64,000 bases of DNA from Piper betle (Eukaryota > Streptophyta > Magnoliopsida > Piperales > Piperaceae). Location of the stretch: the NCBI GenBank assembly GCA_033002965.1, contig JAURVB010001871.1:62001-126000 (forward strand), in the 5' to 3' direction. Of this stretch, positions 12,916 to 22,529 are shown piece by piece. The stretch's first letter is position 1. Every line of letters starts with the position of its first letter. The translations under genes were made by a program, and so were the position numbers. The notes under the pieces are model-generated. The model was given only the letters and a program-made list of their open reading frames with translations, searched no databases and was not told the origin of the DNA.

Positions 12916-15613
12916 TAGTGCCAAATGCTTGATAAGTTATTGTCTTTATATTTCCATGATTCATTTTTCGAACTTGACAGAAGTAAAAAACTGTGAACGC
13001 CATTATGTTTGTAATTTTTATTTGTGAATGTGTCAATTATCTGTTCAATCATTGATATTATCCTTTGACTGAATTTCTTGGGTGTTAGGAAATCTTATTG
13101 TGATTGTTACTTTTTGTTTTTTATAATGCTCTTGGAAATAACAAAATTGCTTGTTTATTTCTACTGTTGCAGAAAAAGTGATGAAGAATGGAATATGGGC
13201 GATATTGTTCATGCACTTACAAATAGACGATGGGGAGAAAAGTGTGTCGCATATGCTGAAAGTCATGATCAAGCACTTGTTGGGGATAAAACAATTGCAT
13301 TTTGGTTGATGGACAAAGTAATCTTTGGAATATTTTCTTTATATTTGAATTAATAGTATTTCCATCAGTAATTTATGTTTTAGTATAAAGCAAAAATTTG
13401 GAATCAATAACCCATAAGAACTAACAGCTTGTTCCCAAACAAAAATCTTTGATGGCATGATGTGAATTATGATGGACAAATTTTAGAATAGTGAACTTTG
13501 GTTGATATTAACCCCTTTGAATGGTTAAAAATGATGTGTCGCCTTAATTTTTTTCTAATTTGGCTATTGCCTTCTGGATGCTTTAGACAAAATTTACATG
13601 TATTTTCTGAGATTATTCTGTATGCTGCAAATTTTAAGAACCAATATTTCAAGCATGAACAAAAATCATGTTCGTAGTTTCGTTAACATGAGCTTATCTT
13701 TATATTCAGGATATGTATGATTTTATGGCATTTGACCAACCATCTACTCCTCGCATAGACAGAGGGATAGCTCTTCATAAAATGATAAGGCTGATCACCA
13801 TGGCATTAGGAGGAGAAGGCTATCTTAATTTCATGGGAAATGAATTTGGGCATCCGGGTAAGTCCAAGATTTTTTGTATTTGAATTTCTAAGACTTGTGG
13901 TTGTCATTTACTATTTATCCTTCCTTTTAGAGTGGATCGATTTTCCTAGAGGCTACCAATGTCTTCCCAATGGAACAACAATCCCTGGAAATAATTACAG
14001 TTATGACAAATGCAGGCGAAGATTTGATCTGGTAAGACTGGTATTTGAATTATGCAAATCTGTAGGTTGATTAGTTTGCAAATTTGTATTCAATGTGAGC
14101 CCAACTACCTTATATTAGACTCTGCAAATATTTGTTTTCCATGCTAAGCTTTTTATGGTAATGTGATTTAAATAATTGACTTGCATACTTTGAAATGGAT
14201 TCCTTTGTTCTTTGATCTCAGGGTGATGCAGATTATTTGCGATATCGTGGGATGCAAGAATTTGATCAGGCAATGCAGCATCTAGAGGAAGCATACAATG
14301 TAGGTTATTGTTAACATTAATAAGTGCTGGACAAGACTTATTTTTCTATGGTTAAAAATATTGAAGGTATGCTAGGATATATTATTTGTTCATATGAACT
14401 TGGTCTTTCATTAACCACGAGCAATCTTTCTATATATGAAAAGCTGCAGTGAGAGGGAGAGAAAGGCATATAATCTTGGTGTTTGAATGCAGATTTTTAA
14501 TTTCTTTTCTTTTCTTTTACTTGTTTTGATAAGTCATATATAAGGCTTGTATCACAGGGAGGAAAGAGGAGCAGATGAAGTAGATATGTTTATTGGGTTA
14601 TTTTGATATTTTCTTATGAATAATTATTAATAGTAATATTTAAGTTATGGGTGAACTTGCAGTTCATGGTCTCTGAGCATCAATACATATCTAGAAAAGA
14701 TGAAGGGGACCGGATGGTTGTTTTTGAACGTGGTGATTTAGTATTCGTGTTCAACTTCCACTGGACAAACAGCTATACAGATTATCGAATTGGTTGTTTG
14801 AAACCTGGGAAGTACAAGGTATAGTCTCTTCCTGTCTAAAATACAGGAATGGTTAGAATTTCACCATTTTGTTATTCAGGATATAGAATCAAAATATGAA
14901 TGAATAATTTGTTTTCAATGTTAAAAATTAGGAATTCCGAATTGCTTTCTATTTTTATAAGGTAGTCTAGCCATTCTATGCTAATGCATTGACGGTCTCA
15001 AGTCCAGACAAAGGAGGTTTGACATCAGGAATGATATCCGGCCATCAAAACACTTTTATTTGTGGTCACATAGATCATATGAAATACGCAGGAATGGAAG
15101 CAATCATTATTTGTGCTCTATATTTGCTGCTTCCTAATGGGTGCCTGGTTCTCAGGTGGTTTTGGACTCGGATGATTCACCTTTTGGTGGCTACAACAGA
15201 GCTCGATCACAATGCTGAGTACTTCACTTCAGTAAGATACCTTTACCCTTCAATGATAAATTGATGCTCATAGTTCACTATAGAGCACATTAGTATTAAC
15301 AAAATGCTCAGTTCTTCATGATGATATATTTGCATATTGTTCTTAACGTTGTTCACCACTGCTTTCTACTCAAAGCTTATGCTGTTATGAGTCGATTCTA
15401 TTAACATTTATTTTATTTATGTTAGTCTGCTCTTTGAACTGGATGAAGAAATTAAGTTCCTTCCATTGTTCTGGTGTGCAGAATGTTTGGCATGACAATC
15501 GGCCGTCCTCATTCATGGTCTATGCTCCATGTAGAACAGCAGTAGTTTATGCGGCTGTGGCATGACTGATCCAAATGATGATTCAAAATGATCATACATG
15601 TGAAGTGATTCTC

Positions 15614-15619
15614 AATAAA
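15614..15619 (+). terminator. Poly(A) signal of the branching enzyme gene
   Basis: A canonical AATAAA lies 48 bp after the stop codon, in AT-rich 3' UTR sequence. Other A-rich words follow, so the cleavage site is not fixed by this alone. Confidence 0.5.
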
Positions 15620-16285
15620 AGCTTTCAATAATCAGCGCATTACATGATGGCTGAACCTCAATATTATTGAAAAGAATATTTTTAGCTTGTAATAGAAAAT
15701 TTTATACACGAGAAGTTTACGGAAAGGAATGCAAAGGCTGTTCTAAGCTTATTAGCATCGGCGAAAATAGGTTAAGAATGTCACAGAAGTTGTTATGATG
15801 CATCTGCTGTACGTATGGTTCCCGATCTGGTTATTTATTCATATAGGAGTGATTATATTTTGGACGAACAGCTTTATATCAGTAGGGAATAGAAAAATAT
15901 TTCTTACACTTGAACATCAATACGGTGTTTACTGCTCTTGACAATGCCTAGAAAATAAACTTTGTTGATCTTTTTATTTCATTTAGATGGGTCGTATCTT
16001 GTCTTCATGAAGGTCTATCCTTGAAATTATATGGTTTAATTTTTATCTTTGAATAGAGACGGGAAAAATGCCGACCCCCACTCTTTCTGCAGCACAGTTG
16101 TCATGTTTGATGACATCAAATAGAGAGAATATAGTCTCGATGCCTGTTTGGCTACCATTTAAATATTCATCTTTTTTCTCTTTTAGTTTGAAGAATGTGC
16201 TAGCTTGAGACGATTAAAATGATATTTTATTTTTTGTTGGACAGGAGTAATAATTAATGATTCCGTGAATAAGACACAGAAGACA
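15620..16285. other. 3' flank of the branching enzyme gene
   Basis: AT-rich sequence between the branching enzyme 3' UTR and the first recognisable part of the copia 3' LTR. I see no gene or repeat in it. Confidence 0.4.
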
Positions 16286-16644
16286 TGTTACATTCTCACG
16301 TACAACCAATATCTTATAAATAAAAAATGAAATTTTAATATTTAAAAATATCTTAAGAAAATAAGAGAATTGAACTGATTGGTTACTTTATTATGTTAAA
16401 ATAAACGGAAACAGTCATGTTGAGAAAGAAGGTTCAAACACGTTGATAATTTATAAACATGTTCAATTTTTAAATTGGTAGCTGAAATGTGCACAATAAA
16501 ATTACTGTTCCTTCACTCACCACCATCCATAACTTTAGAAAATTGAGACATGTTACCTACATCCTCAATTCTTTTTCAAAGTAAGTAGTGAGAAACTTTG
16601 CAAGAACTATTACAAATAGTACTATAATATATAATATGGCTTCA
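16286..16644 (-). repeat. Copia 3' LTR (left, diverged)
   Basis: Matches 31060-31461 in order: 'gttgagaaagaa', 'aaaattgagacatg', 'cctcaattctttttc', 'agtgagaaact', 'attacaaatagtacta', ending 'atatggcttca'. The adjacent sequence at 16645-16660 would be the polypurine tract on the minus strand. The outer boundary is approximate. Confidence 0.65.
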
Positions 16645-16671
16645 CAAAATTTCACTTTGGCTCAAAAAATT

Positions 16672-17375
16672 TCAATAGATTTGAAAGAATGCTCTAGTGC
16701 TCCCAAGTAAGCCCCTAAGGGCACTAAATGCAAGTCCTAAGTAATGCTTGAACTTGGATAAAGGAACCGACTTAGTCAACATATATGTAGGATTATGAGT
16801 TGTAGAAATTTTCTTGATAGTATTTTCACCTCTAGTTACAACTTCTAGAATGAAGTGATGTCTCACATCGTTGTGCTTGGTTTTTGCGATAGATCCGGTT
16901 ATTGGTCAAGTGAATAACTCTTTGGTTATCACAAAATACAATAGTAACTTCATATAATAAACCAAGATCATTAACCAATTCTCTAAGCCAAATAGCTTTT
17001 TGATGCCTTCTGTAGTTGAAATATATTATGCTTTTGTGGTTAACAAGCAATGATTGATTGTAAACTCATTTTCCAACTAATTGCAGAATTAAAGAGAGTG
17101 AAAATATAACCAGATAAAGATCTCTTATGGATCATCTACATAATCCGAATCCACATAGCCAACAACATTGTTATGTTTGGCTATGTTTTTATCAAATACT
17201 AAACCAACATTCGTAGTAGCCTTTAAATAACGTAAAATCCATTTCACTTCTTCCCAATCTTCTTTTCTTCAATTAACCATATAACGATTGATAATACTAG
17301 CATGTCAAAGATCACATCTAGAGTATACCATAGCTATAAAACAGCTTCGAGTTAGAATTTTAACCATGTTGCCCT
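16672..17375 (-). pseudogene. Copia pol remnant: end of reverse transcriptase and RNase H
   Basis: Minus-strand translation gives the copia signatures WILRYLKATTN, VGYVDSDY, IVFCDNQ and, at the end, 'ISTTHNPTYMLTKSVPLSKF', in the usual order. Frames shift several times and contain stops, including within the segment equivalent to the YSRPDIAHA region near 17300. It stops abruptly at about 17360-17375, where the nested block starts; the upstream palm domain is not in the window. Confidence 0.8.
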
Positions 17376-18003
17376 GCCTGGGTAAGGCTAGTCATGAGTC
17401 AGTTCAAATCAATTTAACTAACAGACAATGATTGTGGGGCCTAAATATCTGTATGTGCATATTATGGAGGCTGAATATGTTCAATATATATATGATAGCT
17501 TTAATTATACTATAGCAGAGCATGGGTTATCAACTTTGCAAAATCTGAGTTTCGCCCTAGGATTTTACAATGTTGACCCGATTCAGTTTGACATATTCAG
17601 TTCGACTCAATATCATTTTGACTTTACTCAACCCTACTATATTGATTAATTGGATGTAAACATGACATGATTATTCGATTAATTTCTATACTCTATTGTC
17701 CCTGTACCATAGATTGCCAAGATTGATAGTCGTTGTACTCATGGAATAAATAGGATTTTTCAGGGTATTTTTGAGCACTGCATGATGCCGATATCCATCG
17801 ACACAATTATATTGAGTCGCCCAATGATTTATCGACTACAGAGTATACGTGTCAAATTTGGGTTAAACTACCAAAATACCATTCCATCATTATAACTTCC
17901 ATTTTCTCCCTATTTTTCTGGATTTTCCACGTGTTTTTTGTCACCTCCGTCAAGCTGATTTCCGCTGCCAATTCTAGATGCCAACGTGCTCCTCCGACCG
18001 TCA
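17376..18003. other. Unassigned left part of the nested insertion
   Basis: About 630 bp lie between the break in copia pol and the first LTR of the small nested element. An open frame of 73 codons at 17428-17649 resembles nothing I recognise. It could be interior or flank of the gypsy remnant that resumes at 22296, since the small element sits between them. Confidence 0.35.
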
Positions 18004-18117
18004 TGTAAAAACCATGAACCTAAATATTATGAAATAAATATGGATGAACCGATATGGTTGGTTATCAAGTCGACCGGTCATGGTTTGACTTAAGGTCACC
18101 TAGAAAATACCTATTCA

Positions 18118-18380
18118 TGAATGGATGATGGGGTGTGAGAATTTAATGAAGGGGTCGTTGAACCTAGGAAATGCCAATAGATGATGGGATGTGAGAATTT
18201 AATGAAAGGGCTCGTTGAACCTAGGAAATACCAATGGATGATGGGGTATGAGAATTTAATGGAGGGAATGGTATTCATGAATGGATGATGGGGTGTGAGA
18301 ATTTAATGAATGGGCTCGTTGAACCTAGGAAATACCAATGAATGATGGGGTGTGAGAATTTAATGAAGGGGCTCGTTGAA
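18118..18380 (+). repeat. Tandem array, unit about 55-60 bp, in left LTR
   Basis: About five copies of a unit containing 'gatggggtgtgagaattta', 'tcgttgaacctagg' and 'aataccaatg'. One unit has a variant insert 'gagggaatggtattcatgaa'. The array ends just upstream of the TATA-like run, so it occupies the presumed U3 promoter region. The same array is at 20478-20750 in the right LTR. Confidence 0.8.
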
Positions 18381-19026
18381 GTATATATATATGCAGGAGG
18401 AGGGAGTATTTCATCCCTCATCTCCGTCCCAGGCGACCTCCCCATTACTGTGTGAGTATTTCATCCCTCATCTTATTTGTTTCCATTAGGATTCTTGCAT
18501 GCAAGGTTTGTTGAAGACGCCCTGCCAAGTTGCTAGATCTCCAGCGTCTTATGCATGGGGTTCTTGTCGATTGTTTAGTTGTTTTGTAAATGGACATGTT
18601 AATAATTAAATTATCAATTAGATAATGGGGATTTGGATAATGATAATTAATAATTAATTATCATTAGAATTGCTGAAAATTTAATAAGGAATGAAGACTA
18701 ACATGAACTAATTACATCATTTAAAATTGATAGTATATTAGTCATGTAAGTTGTATGTACGTTCATGCAAAATAAAATTATACTAATGTATAATTTTATG
18801 CCCTCATTCAGATTAGGGTTCACGGGTCACAGTCAGACGAAATCACAAGTCAGGTACGTATAATAGGTAGAACATCGTACTTTTCTTGTTGGTAGCCTAG
18901 GTCGGCCTGAGCCCAGATTCGACCACCATGCACCGAGTGCAACCGGGGTCAAAGAATTGACTCAGTCCGACACGGGGTTGTATTATGTGTGTAAATTGTG
19001 TAATGCATTGACATTGTTTTGGAGTA

Positions 19027-19540
19027 GTGATAGCCGCCCCATAAAAAGGCTACGGCCGGGGTGAGCGAGGCACAACGATTCCTCCATCGCACTGGAGTGC
19101 AGTGATAGCCTCCCCATAAAAAGGCTACGGCCGGGGTGTGTGAGGCACTGGCACTAGAGTTGGCGGTGAGAGCTTCCCCACAAATGGGGCGTAGCATTCA
19201 CCTGAGTGCAGTGATAGCCTCCCCATAAAAAGGCTACGGCCGGGGTGTGTGAGGCACTGGCACTAGAATTGGTAGTGAGAGCTTCCCCACAAACGGGGCG
19301 TAGCATTCACCTGAGTGCAGTGATAACCTCCCCATAAAAAGGCTACGGCCGGGGTGTGTGAGGCACTGGCACTAGAATTGGTAGTAAGAGCTTCCCCACA
19401 AACGGGGCGTAGCAATCACCTGAGTGCAGTGATAGCTTCCCCACAAAAAGGCTACGGCCGGGGTGTGCGAGGCACTGGCACTGGAGACGGTAGTGGTAGC
19501 CTCCCCACAAAAGGGCTACGGCCGGGGTGTGCGGATCACA
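19027..19540 (+). repeat. Hairpin-rich minisatellite, unit about 109 bp, in left LTR
   Basis: Six 'tagcc...ggcta' modules occur, four of them inside full units of about 109 bp. Each full unit contains two short inverted repeats: TAGCC/GGCTA around a 10-12 base loop, and CCCC/GGGG around ACAAA. Units are GC-rich against an AT-rich background. The right LTR carries the matching array at 21396-21910. Confidence 0.85.
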
Positions 19541-19925
19541 GCGGATACCTCCTCCGCATTGTTTTGGAGTATAGCGGAATCGCTCCACCGCATATTAAAA
19601 TAAACATAAGGAAATAGTGGAATGTACTTGATTTGTTTTATCTATTATACTACTTAGTGTTGTAATCACTAACGCGAAATTGCCTCCGCAGGTGTGCAGA
19701 TACGAAAGTAGGTGATTGACAACCAGGGCATGGAGCAAAATAAATATGAGGACTCCTTTTATTATTTATTTGAGAAATAAGTGTGGCTACTAGGAAACGG
19801 TCTAAGACGGTGGGATCTTTATATATGTTTTTGTTAAATAAAAATGTTAGACATATTTGCTTAATTGTGAGTAACACCTGGCCAGCTAGGCCCACAATGT
19901 TGTGACAAATGGCCGGGTCGTTACA

Positions 19926-19941
19926 GGTTGTATCAGAGCAA
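19926..19941 (+). other. Primer binding site of the non-autonomous element
   Basis: The sequence 'ttgtatcagagca', starting two bases after the left LTR, is close to the initiator methionine tRNA complement (TGGTATCAGAGC) used by most plant Ty3/gypsy elements. Position and sequence together make the call. Confidence 0.75.
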
Positions 19942-20091
19942 GGTTTCCCAAAAGCTCACATCTTATGACTCAAGTACCTTGTTGAAGAGTCCAATATTTA
20001 TCTTTCTCCAATGGGGTATGTCATTAGTGAATTAGTGGACTCACTAACAAACCTAAGTAATCATTGAAGAAAAAAATTTTTTTGAACATAA

Positions 20092-20289
20092 CGGAATGTC
20101 GATGGGAACCGCAAAAGGAAGTTTCAGGAGATTCCGTGTCAACTATGTAAAAATTGCAACAAGAAGCATTCAGGGTTATGCAGTGAGCCCCGTCGGTGCT
20201 ACAATTGCGGAAGGACGGGACACTTGCAAAATGAGTGTCGTCTGCCCCTGAAGCAACAACAGGAGCAGCCTGAGATCCCGAAGATATAA
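20092..20289 (+). CDS. Short frame with two gag-type zinc knuckles
   Basis: The 65-codon frame lies between an upstream TAA and a TAA at 20287-20289 and has no start codon. It reads a basic leader, then a C-x2-C-x2-C-x3-H-x4-C motif (CQLCKNCNKKHSGLC), then a classical CCHC knuckle (CYNCGRTGHLQNEC), and ends in a glutamine-rich tail. This pair is the nucleocapsid end of gag in Tekay/Del-like chromoviruses, which binds genomic RNA for packaging. Capsid sequence upstream is gone. Whether it is translated is unknown; as it stands it is a gag remnant. Confidence 0.7.
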   Translation, partial: RNVDGNRKRKFQEIPCQLCKNCNKKHSGLCSEPRRCYNCGRTGHLQNECRLPLKQQQEQPEIPKI

Positions 20290-20477
20290 TTAATCATGCT
20301 TATCATCTTGCTGTTATAATATTTCGGGGACGAAATATTTCTAAGTTGGGGAGATTGTAAAAACCATGATTTTTATTACAAGACTCGAACCTAAATATTA
20401 TGACATAAATATAGATGAACGGATATGGTTGGTTATCAAGTCGACCGGTCATGGTTCGACTTAAGGTCACCTAGAAA

Positions 20478-20750
20478 ATACCTATTCATGAATGGATGAT
20501 GGGGTGTGAGAATTTAATGAAGGGGTCGTTGAACCTCGGAAATACCAATGGATGATGGGGTGTGAGAATTTAATGAAGGGGCTCGTTGAACCTAGGAAAT
20601 ACCAATGGATGATGGGGTATGAGAATTTAATGGAGGGAATGGTATTCATGAATGGATGATGGGGTGTGAGAATTTAATGAATGGGTCGTTGAACCTAGGA
20701 AATACCAATGAATGATGGGTTTGAGAATTTAATGAAGGGGCTCGTTGAAG
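20478..20750 (+). repeat. Tandem array, unit about 55-60 bp, in right LTR
   Basis: Counterpart of 18118-18380 with the same unit order, including the variant unit. A few single-base differences and a lost base in the last unit separate the copies. Confidence 0.8.
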
Positions 20751-21395
20751 TGTATATATATGTAGGAGGAGGGAGTATTTCATCCCTCATCTCTGTCCCA
20801 AGCGACCTCCTCATTACTGTGTGAGTATTTCATCCCTCATCTTATTTGTTTCCATTAGGATTCTTGCATGCAAGGTTTGTTGAAGACGCCCTGCCAAGTT
20901 GCTAGATCTCCAGCGTCTTATGCATGGGGTTCTTGTCGATTGCTTAGTTGTTTTGTAAATGGACATGTTAATAATTAAATTATCAATTAGATAATGGGGA
21001 TTTGGATAATGATAATTAATAATTAATTATCATTAGAATTGCTGAAAATTTAATAAGGAATGAAGACTAACATGAACTAATTACATCATTTAAAATTGAT
21101 AGTATATTAGTCATGTAAGTTGCATGTAGGTTCATGCAAAATAAAATTATACTAATGTATAATTTTATGCCCTCATTCAGATTAGGGTTCACGGGTCACA
21201 GTCAGACGAAATCACAAGTCAGGTACGTATAATAGGTAGAACATCGTACTTTCCTTGTTGGTAGCCTAGGTTGGCCTGAGCCCAGATTCGACCACCATGC
21301 ACGGAGTGCAACCGAGGTCAAAGAATTGACTCAGTCCGACACGGGGTTGTATTATGTGTGTAAATTGTGTAATGCATTGACATTGTTTTGGAGTA

Positions 21396-21910
21396 GTGAT
21401 AGCCGCCCCATAAAAAGGCTATCGGCCGGGGTGAGCGAGGCAAAGCGATTCCTCCATCGCACTGGAGTGCAGTGATAGCCTCCCCATAAAAAGGCTACGG
21501 CCGGGGTGTGTGAGGCACTGGCACTAGAGTTGGCGGTGAGAGCTTCCCTACAAACGGGGCGTAGCATTCACCTGAGTGCAGTGATAGCCTCCCCATAAAA
21601 AGGCTACGGCCGGGGTGTGTGAGGCACTGGCACTAGAATTGGTAGTGAGAGCTTCCCCACAAACGGGGCGTAGCATTCACCTGAGTGCAGTGATAGCCTC
21701 CCCATAAAAAGGCTACGGCCGGGGTGTGTGAGGCACTGGCACTAGAATTGGTAGTGAGAGCTTCCCCACAAACGGGGCGTAGCAATCACCTGAGTGCAGT
21801 GATAGCTTCCCCACAAAAAGGCTACGGCTGGGGTGTGCGAGGCACTGGCACTGGAGACGGTAGTGGTAGCCTCCCCACAAAAGGGCTACGGCCGGGGTGT
21901 GCGGATCACA
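21396..21910 (+). repeat. Hairpin-rich minisatellite, unit about 109 bp, in right LTR
   Basis: Counterpart of 19027-19540 with the same number and order of modules. Differences include one inserted base in the first module ('ggctatcggcc') and a few substitutions. The plus- and minus-strand open frames over it are by-products of the repeat. Confidence 0.85.
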
Positions 21911-22529
21911 GTGGATACCTCCTCCGCATTGTTTTGGAGTATAGCGGAATCGCTCCACCGCATATTAAAATAAACATAAGGAAATAGTGGAATGTACTTG
22001 ATTTGTTTTATTTATTATACTACTTAGTGTTGTAATCACTAACGCGAAATCGCCTCCGCAGGTGTGCAGATACGAAAGTAGGTGATTGACAACCAGGGCA
22101 TGGAGCAAAATAAATATGAGGACTCCTTTTATTATTTATTTGAGAAATAAGTGTGGCTACTGGGAAACGGTCTAAGACTGTGGGATCTTTATATATGTTT
22201 TTGTTAAATAAAAATGTTAGACATATTTGCTTAATTGTGAGTAACACCTAGCCAGCTAGGCCCACAATGTTGTGACAAATGGCCGGGTCGTTACATGTCA
22301 TGTCACCTCCGATCAATAGCCCTCATTGCCGGAAATCGATGATCATCATCATTGACCACCGGCATCACCTGCACCATTGTGAAGAGCTGCGTTTTTCCCA
22401 GCCGATCACTGGAGCTTCACCGAACACCTTGCCGCTGGAAAACCTATTCCGATCACAAAAGGTACCGTTGTGACTGCTGTGCCACAATGAAATCAACGCT
22501 GCCAGGATTGTCACCAGCACCCTCCCCTA

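Larger units (their letters stand above)
3868..15565 (+). pseudogene. SBE2: Starch branching enzyme class II gene with four single-base frameshifts
   Basis: The product would be 1,4-alpha-glucan branching enzyme (GH13), which makes alpha-1,6 branches in amylopectin in plastids. Twenty-two exons are readable: about 3868-4030 (3' end unresolved), 5096-5220, 5686-5930, 6671-6768, 7994-8036, 8139-8198, 8268-8347, 8499-8615, 8728-8811, 9491-9612, 10129-10247, 10411-10540, 10644-10754, 11064-11192, 12204-12307, 13173-13317, 13710-13857, 13931-14031, 14222-14299, 14663-14818, 15156-15231, 15482-15565. From exon 2 on, all junctions are GT-AG. The nucleophile motif GFRFDGVTS, acid/base motif IGEDVSG and stabiliser motif YAESHDQAL are present. 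A proline run in exon 1 fits a transit peptide. One base is missing in exons 4 (6691-6712), 7 (T-run 8290-8295) and 11 (T-run 10145-10149), and one is extra in exon 21 (15200-15204). Either a young pseudogene or uncorrected assembly indels. Confidence 0.9.
18004..19925 (+). repeat. Left LTR (1922 bp) of the non-autonomous element
   Basis: Aligns end to end with 20356-22295. It lacks about 18 bp present near the start of the right copy, after 'aaccatga'; otherwise differences are scattered substitutions. A TATA-like run (18382-18392) precedes 'gagtatttcatccctcat', which is itself repeated 50 bp later. Two tandem arrays lie inside (18118-18380 and 19027-19540). Confidence 0.85.
18004..22295 (+). 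mobile_element. Non-autonomous LTR retroelement with zinc-knuckle-only interior
   Basis: Two near-identical direct repeats (18004-19925 and 20356-22295), each starting TGTAAAAACC and ending GGTCGTTACA, flank only 430 bp. The interior has a primer-binding-like site directly after the left LTR, a short frame with two nucleocapsid zinc knuckles, and a 'ggggacgaaat'/'ggggagat' polypurine end typical of plant Ty3/gypsy elements. Capsid, protease, reverse transcriptase and integrase are absent, so it would need proteins from a related element. Flanking pentamers CGTCA (17999-18003) and TGTCA (22296-22300) are a probable target duplication with one change. It resembles the TR-GAG/LARD class of non-autonomous elements. 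It is the youngest layer in the nest. Confidence 0.85.
20356..22295 (+). repeat. Right LTR (1940 bp) of the non-autonomous element
   Basis: Full copy of the left LTR including both tandem arrays with the same number of units, as expected if both LTRs were made from one template at insertion. The polypurine end of the interior touches its first base. Confidence 0.85.

Noticed and set aside
19027..19540. Regular array that might be taken for a CRISPR or for coding repeats
   Set aside because: Units are contiguous without unique spacers, lie within both LTRs of one retroelement, and the genome is a plant. Open frames over it have no start context or family.
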